A DNA stretch of 64,000 nt from Nitrospira sp. (GCA_009594995.1 VOPR01000011.1:1-64000), one strand, 5' to 3'; counted from the stretch's first letter, positions 34,560-44,436 are shown. The notes: generated from the sequence alone by a model not told the origin. Numbers and translations are program-made.

Positions 34560-36044
34560 ATGGAACAGCACCTCATGACCCAGCTCGAAGATCCTGACGC
34601 GTTGCCGCAGCCGATCGGGGAATACAAACCGGTCGATTACTGGCAGGCCCATATCAACACCCTGTTCTATCAGCTGCGGGGTGATCAACAACGTAGCTTT
34701 TATCAGACCTTTACCTCGGCCGATTATCGATTGGCCCATGCGTTGGCCGCCGACTATTTCGAGCAGGTTGTGAAACGTGACAAAAAGGCTGCTGCGAAGC
34801 CTGTGGCCCCCGGCGGAGTGAGTGGGACGGCGTCAACCGATTCCGGCTCCCGGCCCCCGCTGACGGTGATGGAGTGGGGCCCCGGCAACGGCAATCTGGC
34901 GGCCTGTTTTCTGAGCCATTTGCAGCGCCTCGACAAGGCAGGCCAGGTGTATCCTCGCGTCCGGTATGTGCTGGTCGATTCCCAGGCCGCTGCGTTGGAG
35001 CGGGCGCGGATGCATCCAGATCTCGCCCCGCATCTGGCCAACGTGGAGTCGCTCTGCGCGGATGTCGAACATTTGGAGACGATTGCCGACGGCTCTGTGG
35101 ATCGTATTCTGTGCAATGAACTCTGGAACGAATTAGCGACCAAGCTCATTGTGAAGAAGGGCGCCGAGTATGAGGAGGAGTACATCCGGCCGAACCTCAA
35201 CGAACGCAAGGCGGCGGCGATTGCCGATTGGTCGGGGTTTGTTCGCGCGTTTGATGCGAAGGACATCGAGAAGTTGAAGCAGTTCCCGCCCTTTCTGGAC
35301 GATCTCATTTGGGAGCGCGAGTACCATAAGGTCGATTGGAAAGATGTCCCCTATCGAAAGACCATCACCGAATTCATGAAGGCGATCGATAATGAGGTAT
35401 TGGTCCCGGTGAACCTCGGCGCCTGCGCATCGATCAAGGAAGCGAAGCGGGTGCTGGCTCCGGATGCCGTGGGCTTCAGCAGTTTCGATGCCGGGACGGC
35501 GGACATGCAGGTGCTCAATGATCCCGATAAGCCCTGTTACGGTCTGTTCGGGGGCCAATATAGTTTCATGGTGAACCTGGCCTTCATTCAAGCGGTGGCC
35601 AAGCATCTCGGGATTTCGACAAGCGCCGTTGAGACGCAGCGGGAATTCGTCGGGAGCCGGCTCGGCACGAACGTGATGACGCTCATGGATCTGCTGGCCT
35701 GTCATCCAATGGTCGGCTCAAAGGTTCAGCCCTGGGAGCTGGATCGGCTCACTCTGCAAACCATTCGCACGCTCAATGAGATCTACGAGAGCCCGTACCA
35801 ACGCAAGATCGAGTTTCCGTTGCGCAATGAAATGCCTCCGGAGGAGCGGGAGTCCGCGCAGGGCATTCTGCTCTCGCTCAAAGCGAACGGGATTCCCGAT
35901 ACCATCGCGTATGTCAGCGAGGAAGAGTTGAGTCAGGCGCAGGTTGACCTGGAAAGTCTCGGGTACGAGCGGGAGGCCTGGTTGATGGCGTTGGGCGCGC
36001 CTCCCAGCCCCGTCGAGTATCATCACTTCGGCTTTCGGCCGTAG
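34560..36044 (+). CDS. SAM-dependent methyltransferase, MidA/NDUFAF7-like (DUF185)
   Basis: The 494-residue product starts at ATG 34560 after GGGGG; an ORF start 14 codons earlier lacks support. The SAM-binding motif reads MEWGPGNGNL (about residues 104-113), followed by YVLVDSQAAALERA and DRILCNELWNELATKL. The last matches the ANEFxDALP segment of MidA/NDUFAF7, which in mitochondria dimethylates an arginine of complex I. This protein is longer, with extra C-terminal helices. Its actual target is unknown. Confidence 0.75.
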   Translation: MEQHLMTQLEDPDALPQPIGEYKPVDYWQAHINTLFYQLRGDQQRSFYQTFTSADYRLAHALAADYFEQVVKRDKKAAAKPVAPGGVSGTASTDSGSRPPLTVMEWGPGNGNLAACFLSHLQRLDKAGQVYPRVRYVLVDSQAAALERARMHPDLAPHLANVESLCADVEHLETIADGSVDRILCNELWNELATKLIVKKGAEYEEEYIRPNLNERKAAAIADWSGFVRAFDAKDIEKLKQFPPFLDDLIWEREYHKVDWKDVPYRKTITEFMKAIDNEVLVPVNLGACASIKEAKRVLAPDAVGFSSFDAGTADMQVLNDPDKPCYGLFGGQYSFMVNLAFIQAVAKHLGISTSAVETQREFVGSRLGTNVMTLMDLLACHPMVGSKVQPWELDRLTLQTIRTLNEIYESPYQRKIEFPLRNEMPPEERESAQGILLSLKANGIPDTIAYVSEEELSQAQVDLESLGYEREAWLMALGAPPSPVEYHHFGFRP

Positions 36045-36313
36045 GCGTCCGTTTCGACGAGGTGAATGAGGCGCAGGGCGCGGTTCGTAGGAGAAAGAGC
36101 TTGACTAATTCCAGTCGTTTCTATAGCCTTTCCCGCGATTTCCGATAGAAGACCCGTTCCTCCTCCGTGCGTTGCGAGAATTCAGAAGGGAACGGGGCTC
36201 GCAGGCAAGATCATCTCAGACGACGTACTTCACGATTGGCAAATGTGGTCGCCGGTGCGTGGGGAGAGGTCGTGCGAATAATCGCACAGCTGTAACAAGG
36301 AGCATACAGTACC

Positions 36314-36598
36314 ATGTTTGGTTCGTTCGGCTGGATGGAGCTGCTGCTGATTCTCATCATCGTCCTGATCATCTTCGGCGCGGGGAAAATTCCCCAGCTC
36401 GGTGAAGGATTAGGTAAAGCTATCAAAGGGTTCAAGAAGTCGGTTCACGAAGCGGATGCCATCGATGTCACGGCAACCGAGGCGGAACCAGCCGCGGCTC
36501 AGCCGGCGGCACAGATCCAGCAAACCGGACAGCCGGCCACACCGCCGCCTGCGCAGCAGGCCGGTGCGGCTCCACCGCCACGGACAACGCAGGGGTAA
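36314..36598 (+). CDS. tatA: Twin-arginine translocase subunit TatA
   Basis: This 94-residue protein has the TatA layout: a short N-terminus, one transmembrane helix ([20 protein letters not shown], residues 8-27), the [22 protein letters not shown] hinge and amphipathic helix, and a flexible tail rich in alanine, proline and glutamine. TatA builds the pore for folded, cofactor-bearing proteins. RBS AAGGAG lies 12 bases before ATG. A second Tat protein follows; tatC is not in the window. Confidence 0.93.
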   Translation: MFGSFGWMELLLILIIVLIIFGAGKIPQLGEGLGKAIKGFKKSVHEADAIDVTATEAEPAAAQPAAQIQQTGQPATPPPAQQAGAAPPPRTTQG

Positions 36599-36691
36599 CT
36601 TGCGAGACTGAGGATGCAGACCGAATGACGGCGAGGTTCCTTCAAGGTCGCGCCGCCGGGTCTTTCACACAACCACCTCAGTAGGAACACC

Positions 36692-36991
36692 ATGTTCGGT
36701 CTTGGCGCTGGAGAAATTCTCATTATCCTGGTCATTGCGTTCCTGTTGTTCGGGCCTAAGCAATTGCCCGAAATCGGACGCCAGGTGGGCAAGGCCGTCA
36801 AGGGATTCAAAGAGACGGCAGACGATCTGAAGAAGACGGTTGAGCCGGAGCTCAACATGATTCAGCAGGAAATGAAGATGGTGGAGCAGGATTTCGAATC
36901 GTCGATGAAGGAAGCAGAAGAACAGATCAACCATGCAACATCGGGCGTAGAGCACGGGGCAGAGGAATCGGGTTTGCCCAAGCAGGCCTAA
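36692..36991 (+). CDS. tatB: TatA/TatB-family protein (TatB-like)
   Basis: This 99-residue protein has a transmembrane helix (GEILIILVIAFLLFGPKQLPE) with the FGPKQLPEIGR motif, then KAVKGFKETADDLKKT and a long charged helix. The GPK(Q)LPE hinge and longer charged tail fit TatB, the substrate-binding partner of TatC, but TatA-like function is possible. It follows tatA by 93 bases on the same strand. Confidence 0.85.
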   Translation: MFGLGAGEILIILVIAFLLFGPKQLPEIGRQVGKAVKGFKETADDLKKTVEPELNMIQQEMKMVEQDFESSMKEAEEQINHATSGVEHGAEESGLPKQA

Positions 36992-37243
36992 TACCATTTC
37001 ATACTCGCTCTACGGCTGTGAAGGGAGGTGACCACGGCGACAGTACAAGACCTGACGGTGTGAGGGGTTTGCTTCGGGAATGAAGCAAGGTCGTGGCCGG
37101 ATGGTGGGCACCATTCTGGTTCGGCAGACTGAGACCCGCACATACGAGTTGGCTTTGTAGTGCAATAGCGGTTGGATGTATAGGCGGCACCCGGAGTGAA
37201 TGGGTACACGAAGGGTTGCCATCCAATTCACAGGAGGAACGCT

Positions 37244-38935
37244 ATGAACAGCATCCATGGACGGACCAGATGGGGCCGGTTGGCCGCCATCTTCGGCGCT
37301 GCGGCAGTGACGGCTCTGCAGTGTCTGACGCTCCCGGCCTTCGCCGGATTTGAACTTCCCCCGGGCGAACGTATCACCAATCTCCCTGCAATTCCCCGTA
37401 ACATGCCGCAGAAGGAAGCGTACGAACTGTACGATCCGATCATCGGCCGGAATTTTGACATCAAGAACCTCTGGATGCGCGCCGATCTGCGTGTGCGCCC
37501 GGAAATGCGCAACAATGCCTGCTTCGGCCTGGCCCAAGGGCTGGGTGGAACTTGTAACTCGTTCGGTACCAGAGGGGCCAATCCAACTGGGGGCAACAAA
37601 GGCAACGACATGTTCGTGCAGCAGTGGATGCGTTTGGGAATCGGGTATGACCTGTCCCCGGACGTGAACTTCTATGTGGAAATCATCGACAGCGCGAACT
37701 GGGGCAGCAACGGTAGCGCGGTCAATGCTGGAAATGGTGGTGATCCGCTGACTCATAACGGCGCAAGCGCCGGCGGGGCCGGTAACGGTGGCCGTCTGGG
37801 CGTTCGTGCTGCCTACATGTTGGTCCGCAATCTGGCCGACATCCAAGGTCTGAGCATGAAGGTCGGTCGTCAGTATGTGGTTTTCGGCAATCACTCACTC
37901 TTCGGCCACTTCGATTGGGCCAACACTGGCTATTCCCATGACGGCGTAATGTTTGCCTACCAGACCAAGAACTGGGACAGCTATTTCGGTTGGTTCCGGA
38001 ACTCCGAAAGCGATCTGGGCCAGGCTGCGGCAGTCGGCAGTGCGGCACCGAACGTCGCCGGAGGTTCGGCAACCGTTGGAGGTGCTGGCAACTTAGTGGG
38101 CGGAGATGCAAACCGTGATGCGGACATGTTCATTTTCTACAACCAGATCAAGATGGTTCCGGGAATGGTCATTGAGCCGTTTTACGTCTATTACAAAAAT
38201 AACTACAGTTCGGCGGATAATGCGGGGCAGGGTGTAGGAACGGCCAAACACTCCAACCAGACTCGTCATATGATTGGCAACCGCATTGAACTCCGCAAGG
38301 GTGGGTTCGATTTTAGCAACGAAATCGCCTATCAGTTCGGACAAATGGGGCAATTGGGTGCTTGCCAAGGTGAGCAGAAGTGCTTGCATATCAATGCCTG
38401 GGCGACCAGAAACTGGATCGGCTACACGTTCTATGACACGGCGTGGAAGACGCGGCTGGCCTTCAATCTCGACTATGCCTCCGGTGATAGCAGGAACAAT
38501 TGTGGAACCGGTGGCGGAAATATGGGTTGCAAATCAGCCAATACCTTCGAAAACTTCTTCCCGACGAACCACATCCATATGGGTTACATGGACGTGCAAG
38601 CCTGGAAGAACATGTTGTCTCCTTCGGTCAACTTGCAGGCCCGGCCTTCGGCGCGTGACCATATCGAACTGTGGTACACGAACTTGAACCTGGCTAATTC
38701 GAAGGATTGCTGGTATCGAGCGGCACAGGGTTGCTATGTATTCTCCAACAACGCTAATACGAAAACGCATATCGGCGACGAAATCGACGTGGCCTATACC
38801 AGAATGTTTGCCGACGGCAAAGTCGCCCTTCAGGCTGCCTACGGCACGATCTTCAGCGGTGGCTATTTGACCAGCACGTTGAATCAGACGCAAAATCAAC
38901 ACTGGGCATATATGTCGCTCTGGATGAACTTCTAA
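37244..38935 (+). CDS. Alginate-export-type outer-membrane porin
   Basis: The 563-residue protein starts at ATG 37244 after CAGGAGGAAC; the longer frame from 37196 lacks a ribosome site. A signal peptide ends near AFAGF. The rest is an outer-membrane barrel: repeated alternating strands such as WMRADLRVRPEMRNN, LSMKVGRQYVVFGNH and WKTRLAFNLDYASGD, and a terminal strand WAYMSLWMNF ending in Phe. Length and strand patterns match the alginate_exp/OprD-like porins. Cysteine pairs in loops (NCGTGGGNMGC, DCWYRAAQGC) suggest disulfides. The substrate is unknown. The gene follows tatAB. Confidence 0.85.
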   Translation: MNSIHGRTRWGRLAAIFGAAAVTALQCLTLPAFAGFELPPGERITNLPAIPRNMPQKEAYELYDPIIGRNFDIKNLWMRADLRVRPEMRNNACFGLAQGLGGTCNSFGTRGANPTGGNKGNDMFVQQWMRLGIGYDLSPDVNFYVEIIDSANWGSNGSAVNAGNGGDPLTHNGASAGGAGNGGRLGVRAAYMLVRNLADIQGLSMKVGRQYVVFGNHSLFGHFDWANTGYSHDGVMFAYQTKNWDSYFGWFRNSESDLGQAAAVGSAAPNVAGGSATVGGAGNLVGGDANRDADMFIFYNQIKMVPGMVIEPFYVYYKNNYSSADNAGQGVGTAKHSNQTRHMIGNRIELRKGGFDFSNEIAYQFGQMGQLGACQGEQKCLHINAWATRNWIGYTFYDTAWKTRLAFNLDYASGDSRNNCGTGGGNMGCKSANTFENFFPTNHIHMGYMDVQAWKNMLSPSVNLQARPSARDHIELWYTNLNLANSKDCWYRAAQGCYVFSNNANTKTHIGDEIDVAYTRMFADGKVALQAAYGTIFSGGYLTSTLNQTQNQHWAYMSLWMNF

Positions 38936-39046
38936 GCATGCGTGAAGCGTGAAATGTGACGCGACAGGGTTGATGGAGGCTGGAAGCGGCTGTGCAGGCT
39001 GCAGCGGTTCTTCCGCCCTGACGATGACAAGAAAAGGAGACACGCA

Positions 39047-39475
39047 ATGAAGAAACTCATGTTCGTAACGCTGGGCGTTGCAGCGTTGGCGATCGGCAGC
39101 CAGCCGGTCACCGCGCAGGCTCAGGTCGCGGATGCGATTCAAGCAGTGAACGATGCCATCGTCGAGTTGACCGATGCGCCGGGTCTCGGCAAACGGACGA
39201 CTGTGGACCTGACAAAGCGATGGGGATCTGATCGGTCCGTCATCGACAGTGCCACCGCAAAACTCCAGGACGGACTCAGCAAAGCCCAGTCCGGAGGAGT
39301 CGGCGCCGATGCCATGCGTCAGTTGAAGTCGGCGGTGGATTACGGCAAGGCTCGCATGCACAAGGAAGCTCGGTTGTCCGCACAGGGTGCCTTGCGCCAT
39401 CTGTGCGTGGCGAATCAAGACCAGGGCCCAGGCTGCGATACCGTGCCGAAGTTCGGCAGCTACACTGCGCCATAG
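39047..39475 (+). CDS. Small exported helical protein, function unknown
   Basis: The 142-residue product has a Sec signal peptide (MKKLMFVTLGVAALAIGSQPVTAQA) and a mature part of mostly helix-forming residues. There are two late cysteines (HLCVANQDQGPGCDT), possibly a disulfide. RBS AAAAGGAG is strong. It lies 111 bases after the porin and ends before a strong terminator, so it is probably part of the porin transcript. No known motif was recognised. Confidence 0.75.
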   Translation: MKKLMFVTLGVAALAIGSQPVTAQAQVADAIQAVNDAIVELTDAPGLGKRTTVDLTKRWGSDRSVIDSATAKLQDGLSKAQSGGVGADAMRQLKSAVDYGKARMHKEARLSAQGALRHLCVANQDQGPGCDTVPKFGSYTAP

Positions 39476-39534
39476 TCGTACCTGTGAGTGACACATTCGA
39501 GGCGTGAGGGAGATCCCCTGCCTGTCTCGACTCT

Positions 39535-39572
39535 GAAACCCCGCCGGGTGATCCCCGGCGGGGTTTCTTTTT
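39535..39572 (+). terminator. Rho-independent terminator after the porin operon
   Basis: A perfect 14-bp stem, GAAACCCCGCCGGG (39535-39548) with CCCGGCGGGGTTTC (39554-39567), has a 5-base loop and is followed by TTTTTG. Confidence 0.92.
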
Positions 39573-39712
39573 GATGGCGGGGCATGCGCTGCGGTCAGGG
39601 TGCGATCGTGCCATCGGCTGTTGTGCCAAGCGGCTTGCCCGGGATTCGTCGGGCGTCTTATACTCAGCCCGTTCCCGATGTGTATGATTGTGTCCGTGTT
39701 TGAGTTCTCACC

Positions 39713-41575
39713 GTGGATGATCTGACCAAACAACTCAGCCAACAATTCGGGTTTGCTGCATTCCGTCCCGGCCAACGGGAGGTGATTGATGCTGTGTTGT
39801 CCCGGCGTGATGCGATGGCTGTCATGCCGACCGGCTTGGGGAAATCACTCTGCTATCAGTTGCCGGCCACGGTGCTGCCGGGCTTGACCCTGGTGATTTC
39901 TCCGCTGATTGCGTTGATGCAGGACCAGGTCAATAGTCTGAAGGCGCGCAACATTGCCGCGGCGGCATTTCATTCCGGTCTTTCGGAGCAAGAGCGGGAC
40001 AAGGTGGTATTAAATCTCAAGCTGCGGCGGTTGCAGTTGCTCTATCTCGCTCCCGAGCGGATGCAGCATGAGCGCTTCCTCCGGCTCTTGCGCTCGTTGT
40101 GGGTCTCTTTATTGGTCGTGGACGAAGCGCATTGCATTTCCCAGTGGGGGCATGATTTCAGGCCGGATTATCTGAATATCGGTCGACTGCGCCGGGAACT
40201 CGAAAACCCGCCTTGCCTGGCCTTGACGGCTACGGCCACCGCGCGTGTGCAAGCCGATCTGTGCGAGCGGTTATCGCTCCACGACCCGCTACGGTTGGTG
40301 ACAGGCTTTCGACGGCCCAATCTGGCCCTCTCCGTCCGCCCCTGCCGTTCGCGTCAGGAGAAACTCGCGCAATTGGAGCGTGCGGTGCGCGACTATGAGG
40401 CGGGAACGATCCTCATTTATTGCGCCACACGTCGCGCGGTGGAAGAAGTGGCGGCCTGTCTGGGCCGTGCCCATTCGTCAGTCGGCTACTACCATGCGGG
40501 CCTCACGGATGAAGAGCGGCGGTCAGTGCACGAGGAATTTCGTGTGGGGACGATCAGGATTTTGGCGGCGACCAATGCGTTCGGCATGGGAATCGATAAG
40601 TCGGATGTCCGGCTGGTCGTCCATTTCGATATTCCGGGTAGTCTCGAGGCGTATTACCAGGAAGTCGGGCGGGCCGGGCGTGACGGGCAGCCTGCTGCCT
40701 GCCTGCTGCTGTTCCACGAGCGGGATGTGGCCACGCAGGAATATTTTATTCAACAGGCTTCGAAGGAATCGGGCAACGCCACCCGTGTGGAACGCATGAA
40801 GACCCTGCTCCAGGACTTACTGGAGTATGTGTCGGTGCGGACCTGCCGCCAGCTTGCCATCCTGGACTATTTTAGCGATGAGGTCGAACGAGCCTTGGGG
40901 CCCTGCGGGTTGTGTGATCGTTGTGTGACGACACCGCAGTTGCCCGCGGATGTCCTCAGCGACGAAGCGGCGTGTGCGAAGGCCATCCTCACGGCAGTCT
41001 CTTGGTGCGGGGGGCGATTCGGAGTGACCCGAATCGTGGATATGCTTCGGGGGAGTCGCTCAAAAGCATTACTGGCCTATGGCGCCGAAGACTGTCCTGG
41101 GTACGGGTTGTACCATTCTTGGTCAAAGGTGTCGCTGACTCGTCTGCTCAAAAACCTGATCGATTCCCGGTACCTGCATGTCGAAGGTCTGGAATATCCT
41201 ACGCTGGACCTGACTCGACGCGGACAGGAAGTCGTGGACGGAGTTGCCTCCGTGGAGTTGAATCAGTCGGCAGCGCCGACAGCAGCATCGCTTCCGAAGG
41301 TGCCGGTGACCGTCGGGGGCAACTCCGTTGCCGGCTCGCTCATGACCTCTATGGACCCGCAGCTCTTTGAGCGCCTGCGCCAATTGCGGAAAGAATTGGC
41401 CGAGGAAGAGGGCGTCGCGCCGTTTGTGATATTTCACGACAAGACGCTGCGCACGATCGCGGGGCACAAACCCGTGACGCTCACTGCCTTACTGGAGATT
41501 CCCGGCATCGGGGAAGTCAAGGTGGAGCGATACGGTCGCCGTGTGCTTGGTGTCGTGAACGAGGAGTGCGGATAA
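39713..41575 (+). CDS. recQ: ATP-dependent DNA helicase RecQ
   Basis: The 620-residue helicase unwinds recombination intermediates in the 3'-5' direction. Q motif GFAAFRPGQREVI is near residue 14, Walker A is MPTGLGKSLCYQLP (about 37-50), and the DEAH box is DEAHCISQWGHDFRP. Helicase C motifs include YYHAGLTDEER and GRAGRDGQ. A zinc-binding cluster, C-X16-17-C..CDRC, follows (CRQLAILDYFSDE..., CGLCDRC). A winged helix comes next, and the C-terminal HRDC domain (LRKELAEEEGVAPFVIFHDK). GTG 39713 is the start. Confidence 0.96.
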   Translation: MDDLTKQLSQQFGFAAFRPGQREVIDAVLSRRDAMAVMPTGLGKSLCYQLPATVLPGLTLVISPLIALMQDQVNSLKARNIAAAAFHSGLSEQERDKVVLNLKLRRLQLLYLAPERMQHERFLRLLRSLWVSLLVVDEAHCISQWGHDFRPDYLNIGRLRRELENPPCLALTATATARVQADLCERLSLHDPLRLVTGFRRPNLALSVRPCRSRQEKLAQLERAVRDYEAGTILIYCATRRAVEEVAACLGRAHSSVGYYHAGLTDEERRSVHEEFRVGTIRILAATNAFGMGIDKSDVRLVVHFDIPGSLEAYYQEVGRAGRDGQPAACLLLFHERDVATQEYFIQQASKESGNATRVERMKTLLQDLLEYVSVRTCRQLAILDYFSDEVERALGPCGLCDRCVTTPQLPADVLSDEAACAKAILTAVSWCGGRFGVTRIVDMLRGSRSKALLAYGAEDCPGYGLYHSWSKVSLTRLLKNLIDSRYLHVEGLEYPTLDLTRRGQEVVDGVASVELNQSAAPTAASLPKVPVTVGGNSVAGSLMTSMDPQLFERLRQLRKELAEEEGVAPFVIFHDKTLRTIAGHKPVTLTALLEIPGIGEVKVERYGRRVLGVVNEECG

Positions 41576-41623
41576 GTTCTTCCCGTTCGCTTATCCCTCG
41601 CCGGTCCCGTCTTGCTGCCTATT

Positions 41624-42244
41624 CTACGCTCTCAACCCGCCTGCTTTTCGAAACTGCTCCTGTAGCTCCGCATAGGTCTTGGTCACTGGAAATTGCGGGA
41701 ACTCTTTCGGGAGATGGTCGGGCGGACGGAAGAAGAACCCGGCGTGGGCTTCTCCCAGCATCGCAGTATCGTTGTAGGCATCTCCCGCGGCCATGACTCT
41801 GAAATTGAGATTCTTGAGCGCGGCAACCGCATGTTTCTTCTGATTGGGTTGCCGGAGTTTGTAGCTGACGATGCGGCCGTTGGGGCCAATTTCCAATTGA
41901 TTGCAGAATATGGTCGGATAGCCGAGCTGCCGCATCAATGGAAGGGCGAACTCGTAGAATGTATCCGACAGGATGATGACCTGGGCTCGTTCGCGCAGCC
42001 AGGCTATGAATTCTGCCGCGCCCTCCATTGGGCCCATGGCATCGATGACAGACTGGATGTCGGCAAGGGTGTATCCGTGCTGGTCGAGAATGCTCAGCCG
42101 GCGCGTCATCAAGGCGTCGTAGTCCGGCATTTCGCGAGTGGTGATCTTGAGTTCTTCAATGCCGGTCTTGATCGCAAAGTTGACCCAAATTTCTGGAACC
42201 AGCACACCCTCAAGATCGAGGCATACAATCACAGGATTCTGCAT
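41624..42244 (-). CDS. thrH: ThrH-like phosphoserine phosphatase / homoserine phosphotransferase
   Basis: This 206-residue HAD-superfamily enzyme has motif I CLDLEGVLVPE (nucleophile Asp10), where a glutamate stands in the second acidic position, as in ThrH. Motif II is IILSDTFYEF, and motif III-IV AAGDAYNDTAML. ThrH of Pseudomonas removes phosphate from phosphoserine and can transfer it to homoserine. RBS AAGGAG precedes ATG 42244. It lies 17 bases after the YkgJ-type gene on the same strand. Confidence 0.9.
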   Translation of the reverse strand: MQNPVIVCLDLEGVLVPEIWVNFAIKTGIEELKITTREMPDYDALMTRRLSILDQHGYTLADIQSVIDAMGPMEGAAEFIAWLRERAQVIILSDTFYEFALPLMRQLGYPTIFCNQLEIGPNGRIVSYKLRQPNQKKHAVAALKNLNFRVMAAGDAYNDTAMLGEAHAGFFFRPPDHLPKEFPQFPVTKTYAELQEQFRKAGGLRA

Positions 42245-42261
42245 GAAATCTCCTTCTTCTC

Positions 42262-43059
42262 CTATCCGCCATTGCTGCGGCGGGCCTTTTCCTGACTGAG
42301 GTACCGCCCAATTTTATCAATCGCCTTTTCGAACAGCTCCGTGCCGGCCCATCGGCCCTGCTGCTCAGCCTGATGCCGCTTTGCCCAGTCGACGGCCAGC
42401 GGAAGCGGGATGAGTCGCGGAGTTGTTGTCGTGAGGTCCGCCCAGAGGAGACTGAGAGCCGTACTGATGCGAACCGCCACTGGAACCGGCCGGATGCTCT
42501 GCCGGGTCATGTCTTGACAGTCCGTGGCCGGTGAGGTGACGGCGAGTTCCCGGCAGGCCGCCGGTCGATCGTCGTAGATGCTGCACACTTCATTTTCCAG
42601 AAAGGGACAGGGCATCCGAAGCGCATAATACGCCCGATTCAAGGGCTCGATGGCCTCGTCACTGACAGGATCTGGAGAGTCCGCCAGGGCGGAGAGTTGC
42701 TTCAGCACCCCGGCTCGGGCCAACTGCTGTTGGGCCAGGTCGAGTTTGGTCAGGAGGCGTTCGCGCTCAGGTTGCTCCAAACGTTCAACTCTGTTTGCGA
42801 GGGCCAAGGCTTCGGGGACTGAAATTGGGACCAGCATGCGACAACAGGCGGCGCAGCCCTTTTGGCAGGATACGGTGTGGCCGGCTTCGCGCACCTGCGC
42901 GAGTTCCAGCTCCTGCACTTCCTCGCCGAGACTGCGCATCAGCGGCAGGATTGCCGTGACCGGCACGAAGCTCGTCGGTACCCCCACGGCCGTGGAAACC
43001 TCTCCACTCGGGGTCTGCAGGGAAATTTCGAAGTGTTCAATGAGCGTCTGATTGCTCAC
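42262..43059 (-). CDS. YkgJ-type cysteine-cluster protein (copy 1)
   Basis: This product of about 265 residues carries the YkgJ cysteine cluster, CQKGCAACCRMLVPIS, then CPFLENEVCSIYDDRPAACRE and a later ATDCQ. Such proteins bind a zinc or iron-sulfur centre, and their biochemistry is poorly known. The start is uncertain: GTG at 43059 gives a compact N-terminus, while the frame is open to 43134. A second member lies at 56234-56842. It precedes thrH, and the two may be co-transcribed. Confidence 0.8.
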   Translation of the reverse strand: MSNQTLIEHFEISLQTPSGEVSTAVGVPTSFVPVTAILPLMRSLGEEVQELELAQVREAGHTVSCQKGCAACCRMLVPISVPEALALANRVERLEQPERERLLTKLDLAQQQLARAGVLKQLSALADSPDPVSDEAIEPLNRAYYALRMPCPFLENEVCSIYDDRPAACRELAVTSPATDCQDMTRQSIRPVPVAVRISTALSLLWADLTTTTPRLIPLPLAVDWAKRHQAEQQGRWAGTELFEKAIDKIGRYLSQEKARRSNGG

Positions 43060-43178
43060 GGGCGCGGCGTCTGCTCTCTTTTTATGACAGGAATTGTGAT
43101 GACAGCCTGTGTGGCTGGCTGTCGCTGCTATCATAGAGAACCATCGAATCGGCGGTCAACCGATGGCCGACTCCGGTC

Positions 43179-43586
43179 TTGCTCCCCGGAGAGAATTGCG
43201 GCTACTCTGTCGCCATGCGCCTCTCCGGACACATCATAGGCTTATTGAAAGAGTACATGGGGGATCTTGTCGAGCAGGCCCGGCAGGAATCACAAGCACA
43301 GCAAGCGTTCGGCTTTTCCTCGCCCCCCTACCAACCGGATCATGCCATTGCGGATCTGCTCGCGATCCTGGACGATCGGATAGAGTCTGAGGGCATGCAA
43401 GTCGGAATGCCCCTTGAGTTTTTGCATGAGATGTGGCGGCATTGTAACGAGGCGCGCGGTCAGGTCATGGAGCAGGTGTGGCTGGAAACTAATTTGGGCC
43501 CGCCGGGTTCCTCCAAGGCGCGGATTCGAGAATTAACATACGCCGCGCTGATCGAGCATCTCGAAGGAGACTCAACGACCGAATGA
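43179..43586 (+). CDS. Hypothetical protein
   Basis: The 135-residue frame has a helix-rich composition, with phrases such as HIIGLLKEYMGDLVEQARQE and LEFLHEMWRHCNEARGQVME. No known domain was recognised. ATG 43215 (MRLSGHIIGLL) may be the true start, as the first 12 residues look unconserved. It is divergent from the YkgJ-type gene and convergent with ydcF-like. Base usage resembles its neighbours, which supports a real gene. Confidence 0.55.
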   Translation: MLPGENCGYSVAMRLSGHIIGLLKEYMGDLVEQARQESQAQQAFGFSSPPYQPDHAIADLLAILDDRIESEGMQVGMPLEFLHEMWRHCNEARGQVMEQVWLETNLGPPGSSKARIRELTYAALIEHLEGDSTTE

Positions 43587-43623
43587 CTTCTGCCGGCGTG
43601 AATAGTCAACGCTTCGCCTGAGC

Positions 43624-44436
43624 TCACCACTTTCCAGTGATCCAATAGACCAGGATTCCGGCGACTTCGTCGATGGTCTGCGTGGTGAGGAGTAAGGCCC
43701 TTGCCGTGGGCAGGAAATCAAAGACGGTTTTTTGTTCCCAGGCCTGTTGCGGCTGATGTCTCGACTCATAGCCGCAGGCGACCGGCGTGACGACAAACCC
43801 TTGTTTTTCAAACAGGCCTACGGCGCGGGGCAAATGGTAAGCAGCGGTGACCAGCAGGATGTGTCCTGACCCCAGAACGGTTTTGGTCTGCACCGCGTTT
43901 TCATAGGTGGTGCGGGACTTCTCCTCTACCTGGATAACGGATTCCGGCACGCCAAGGCGCAGGGCCCACCGTTTCATTTCTCGGGATTCCGGGGGGCCGC
44001 TTCGAAGCACTGTTGCATCGCCTCCTGTGAGCAGGAGGGTGGGGGCCAAGCCCTTGAGCCACAGTTCTGCACCGCAGGCGGTGCGCTGGCGCGAGGCATC
44101 CGAGGTCTCATCGGCAGGTCTGAGCGATCCTTTCTGAAAGACGCCCCCTGCCAGGACGACCACCGCGTCGAATTTCGATGAGGGGGCTGGCGTAAACGGC
44201 GGATATCGTGTTTCAAGCAAGGCGATATAGGTGGTGGAGAGAATGGGTGTGGCCGTGAGGAGCAGGAGTAGCACCGTGCAGAAGGCGAAGCGCCTGACCC
44301 AGGTAGTTCGTCGGGGCGTGACAGGAAGGCAGGCGATCAGCAGAGTTCCCAGTCCTGCGGCGACAATCCATGACAATGGATACAGGAGATATTTCGAGGA
44401 CTTGTATACACCGAACCACAGGGGCGTCAGATCCAT
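43624..44436 (-). CDS. YdcF/ElyC-family (DUF218) membrane protein
   Basis: The 270-residue protein has two N-terminal membrane spans (about residues 15-35 and 48-70) and a DUF218 domain. AVVVLAGGV (about 107) is the family opening, followed by GLAPTLLLTGGDA, EEKSRTTYENA and VTAAYHLPRAVGLFEKQG. ElyC/YdcF proteins act in envelope biogenesis near the undecaprenyl pyrophosphate pool; the exact reaction is not known. It is divergent from the EVE-domain gene. Confidence 0.9.
   Translation of the reverse strand: MDLTPLWFGVYKSSKYLLYPLSWIVAAGLGTLLIACLPVTPRRTTWVRRFAFCTVLLLLLTATPILSTTYIALLETRYPPFTPAPSSKFDAVVVLAGGVFQKGSLRPADETSDASRQRTACGAELWLKGLAPTLLLTGGDATVLRSGPPESREMKRWALRLGVPESVIQVEEKSRTTYENAVQTKTVLGSGHILLVTAAYHLPRAVGLFEKQGFVVTPVACGYESRHQPQQAWEQKTVFDFLPTARALLLTTQTIDEVAGILVYWITGKW

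Noticed and set aside
38534-39775. Minus-strand open frame of 413 codons
   Set aside because: It runs across the porin end, the small exported gene, a strong terminator and the recQ start.
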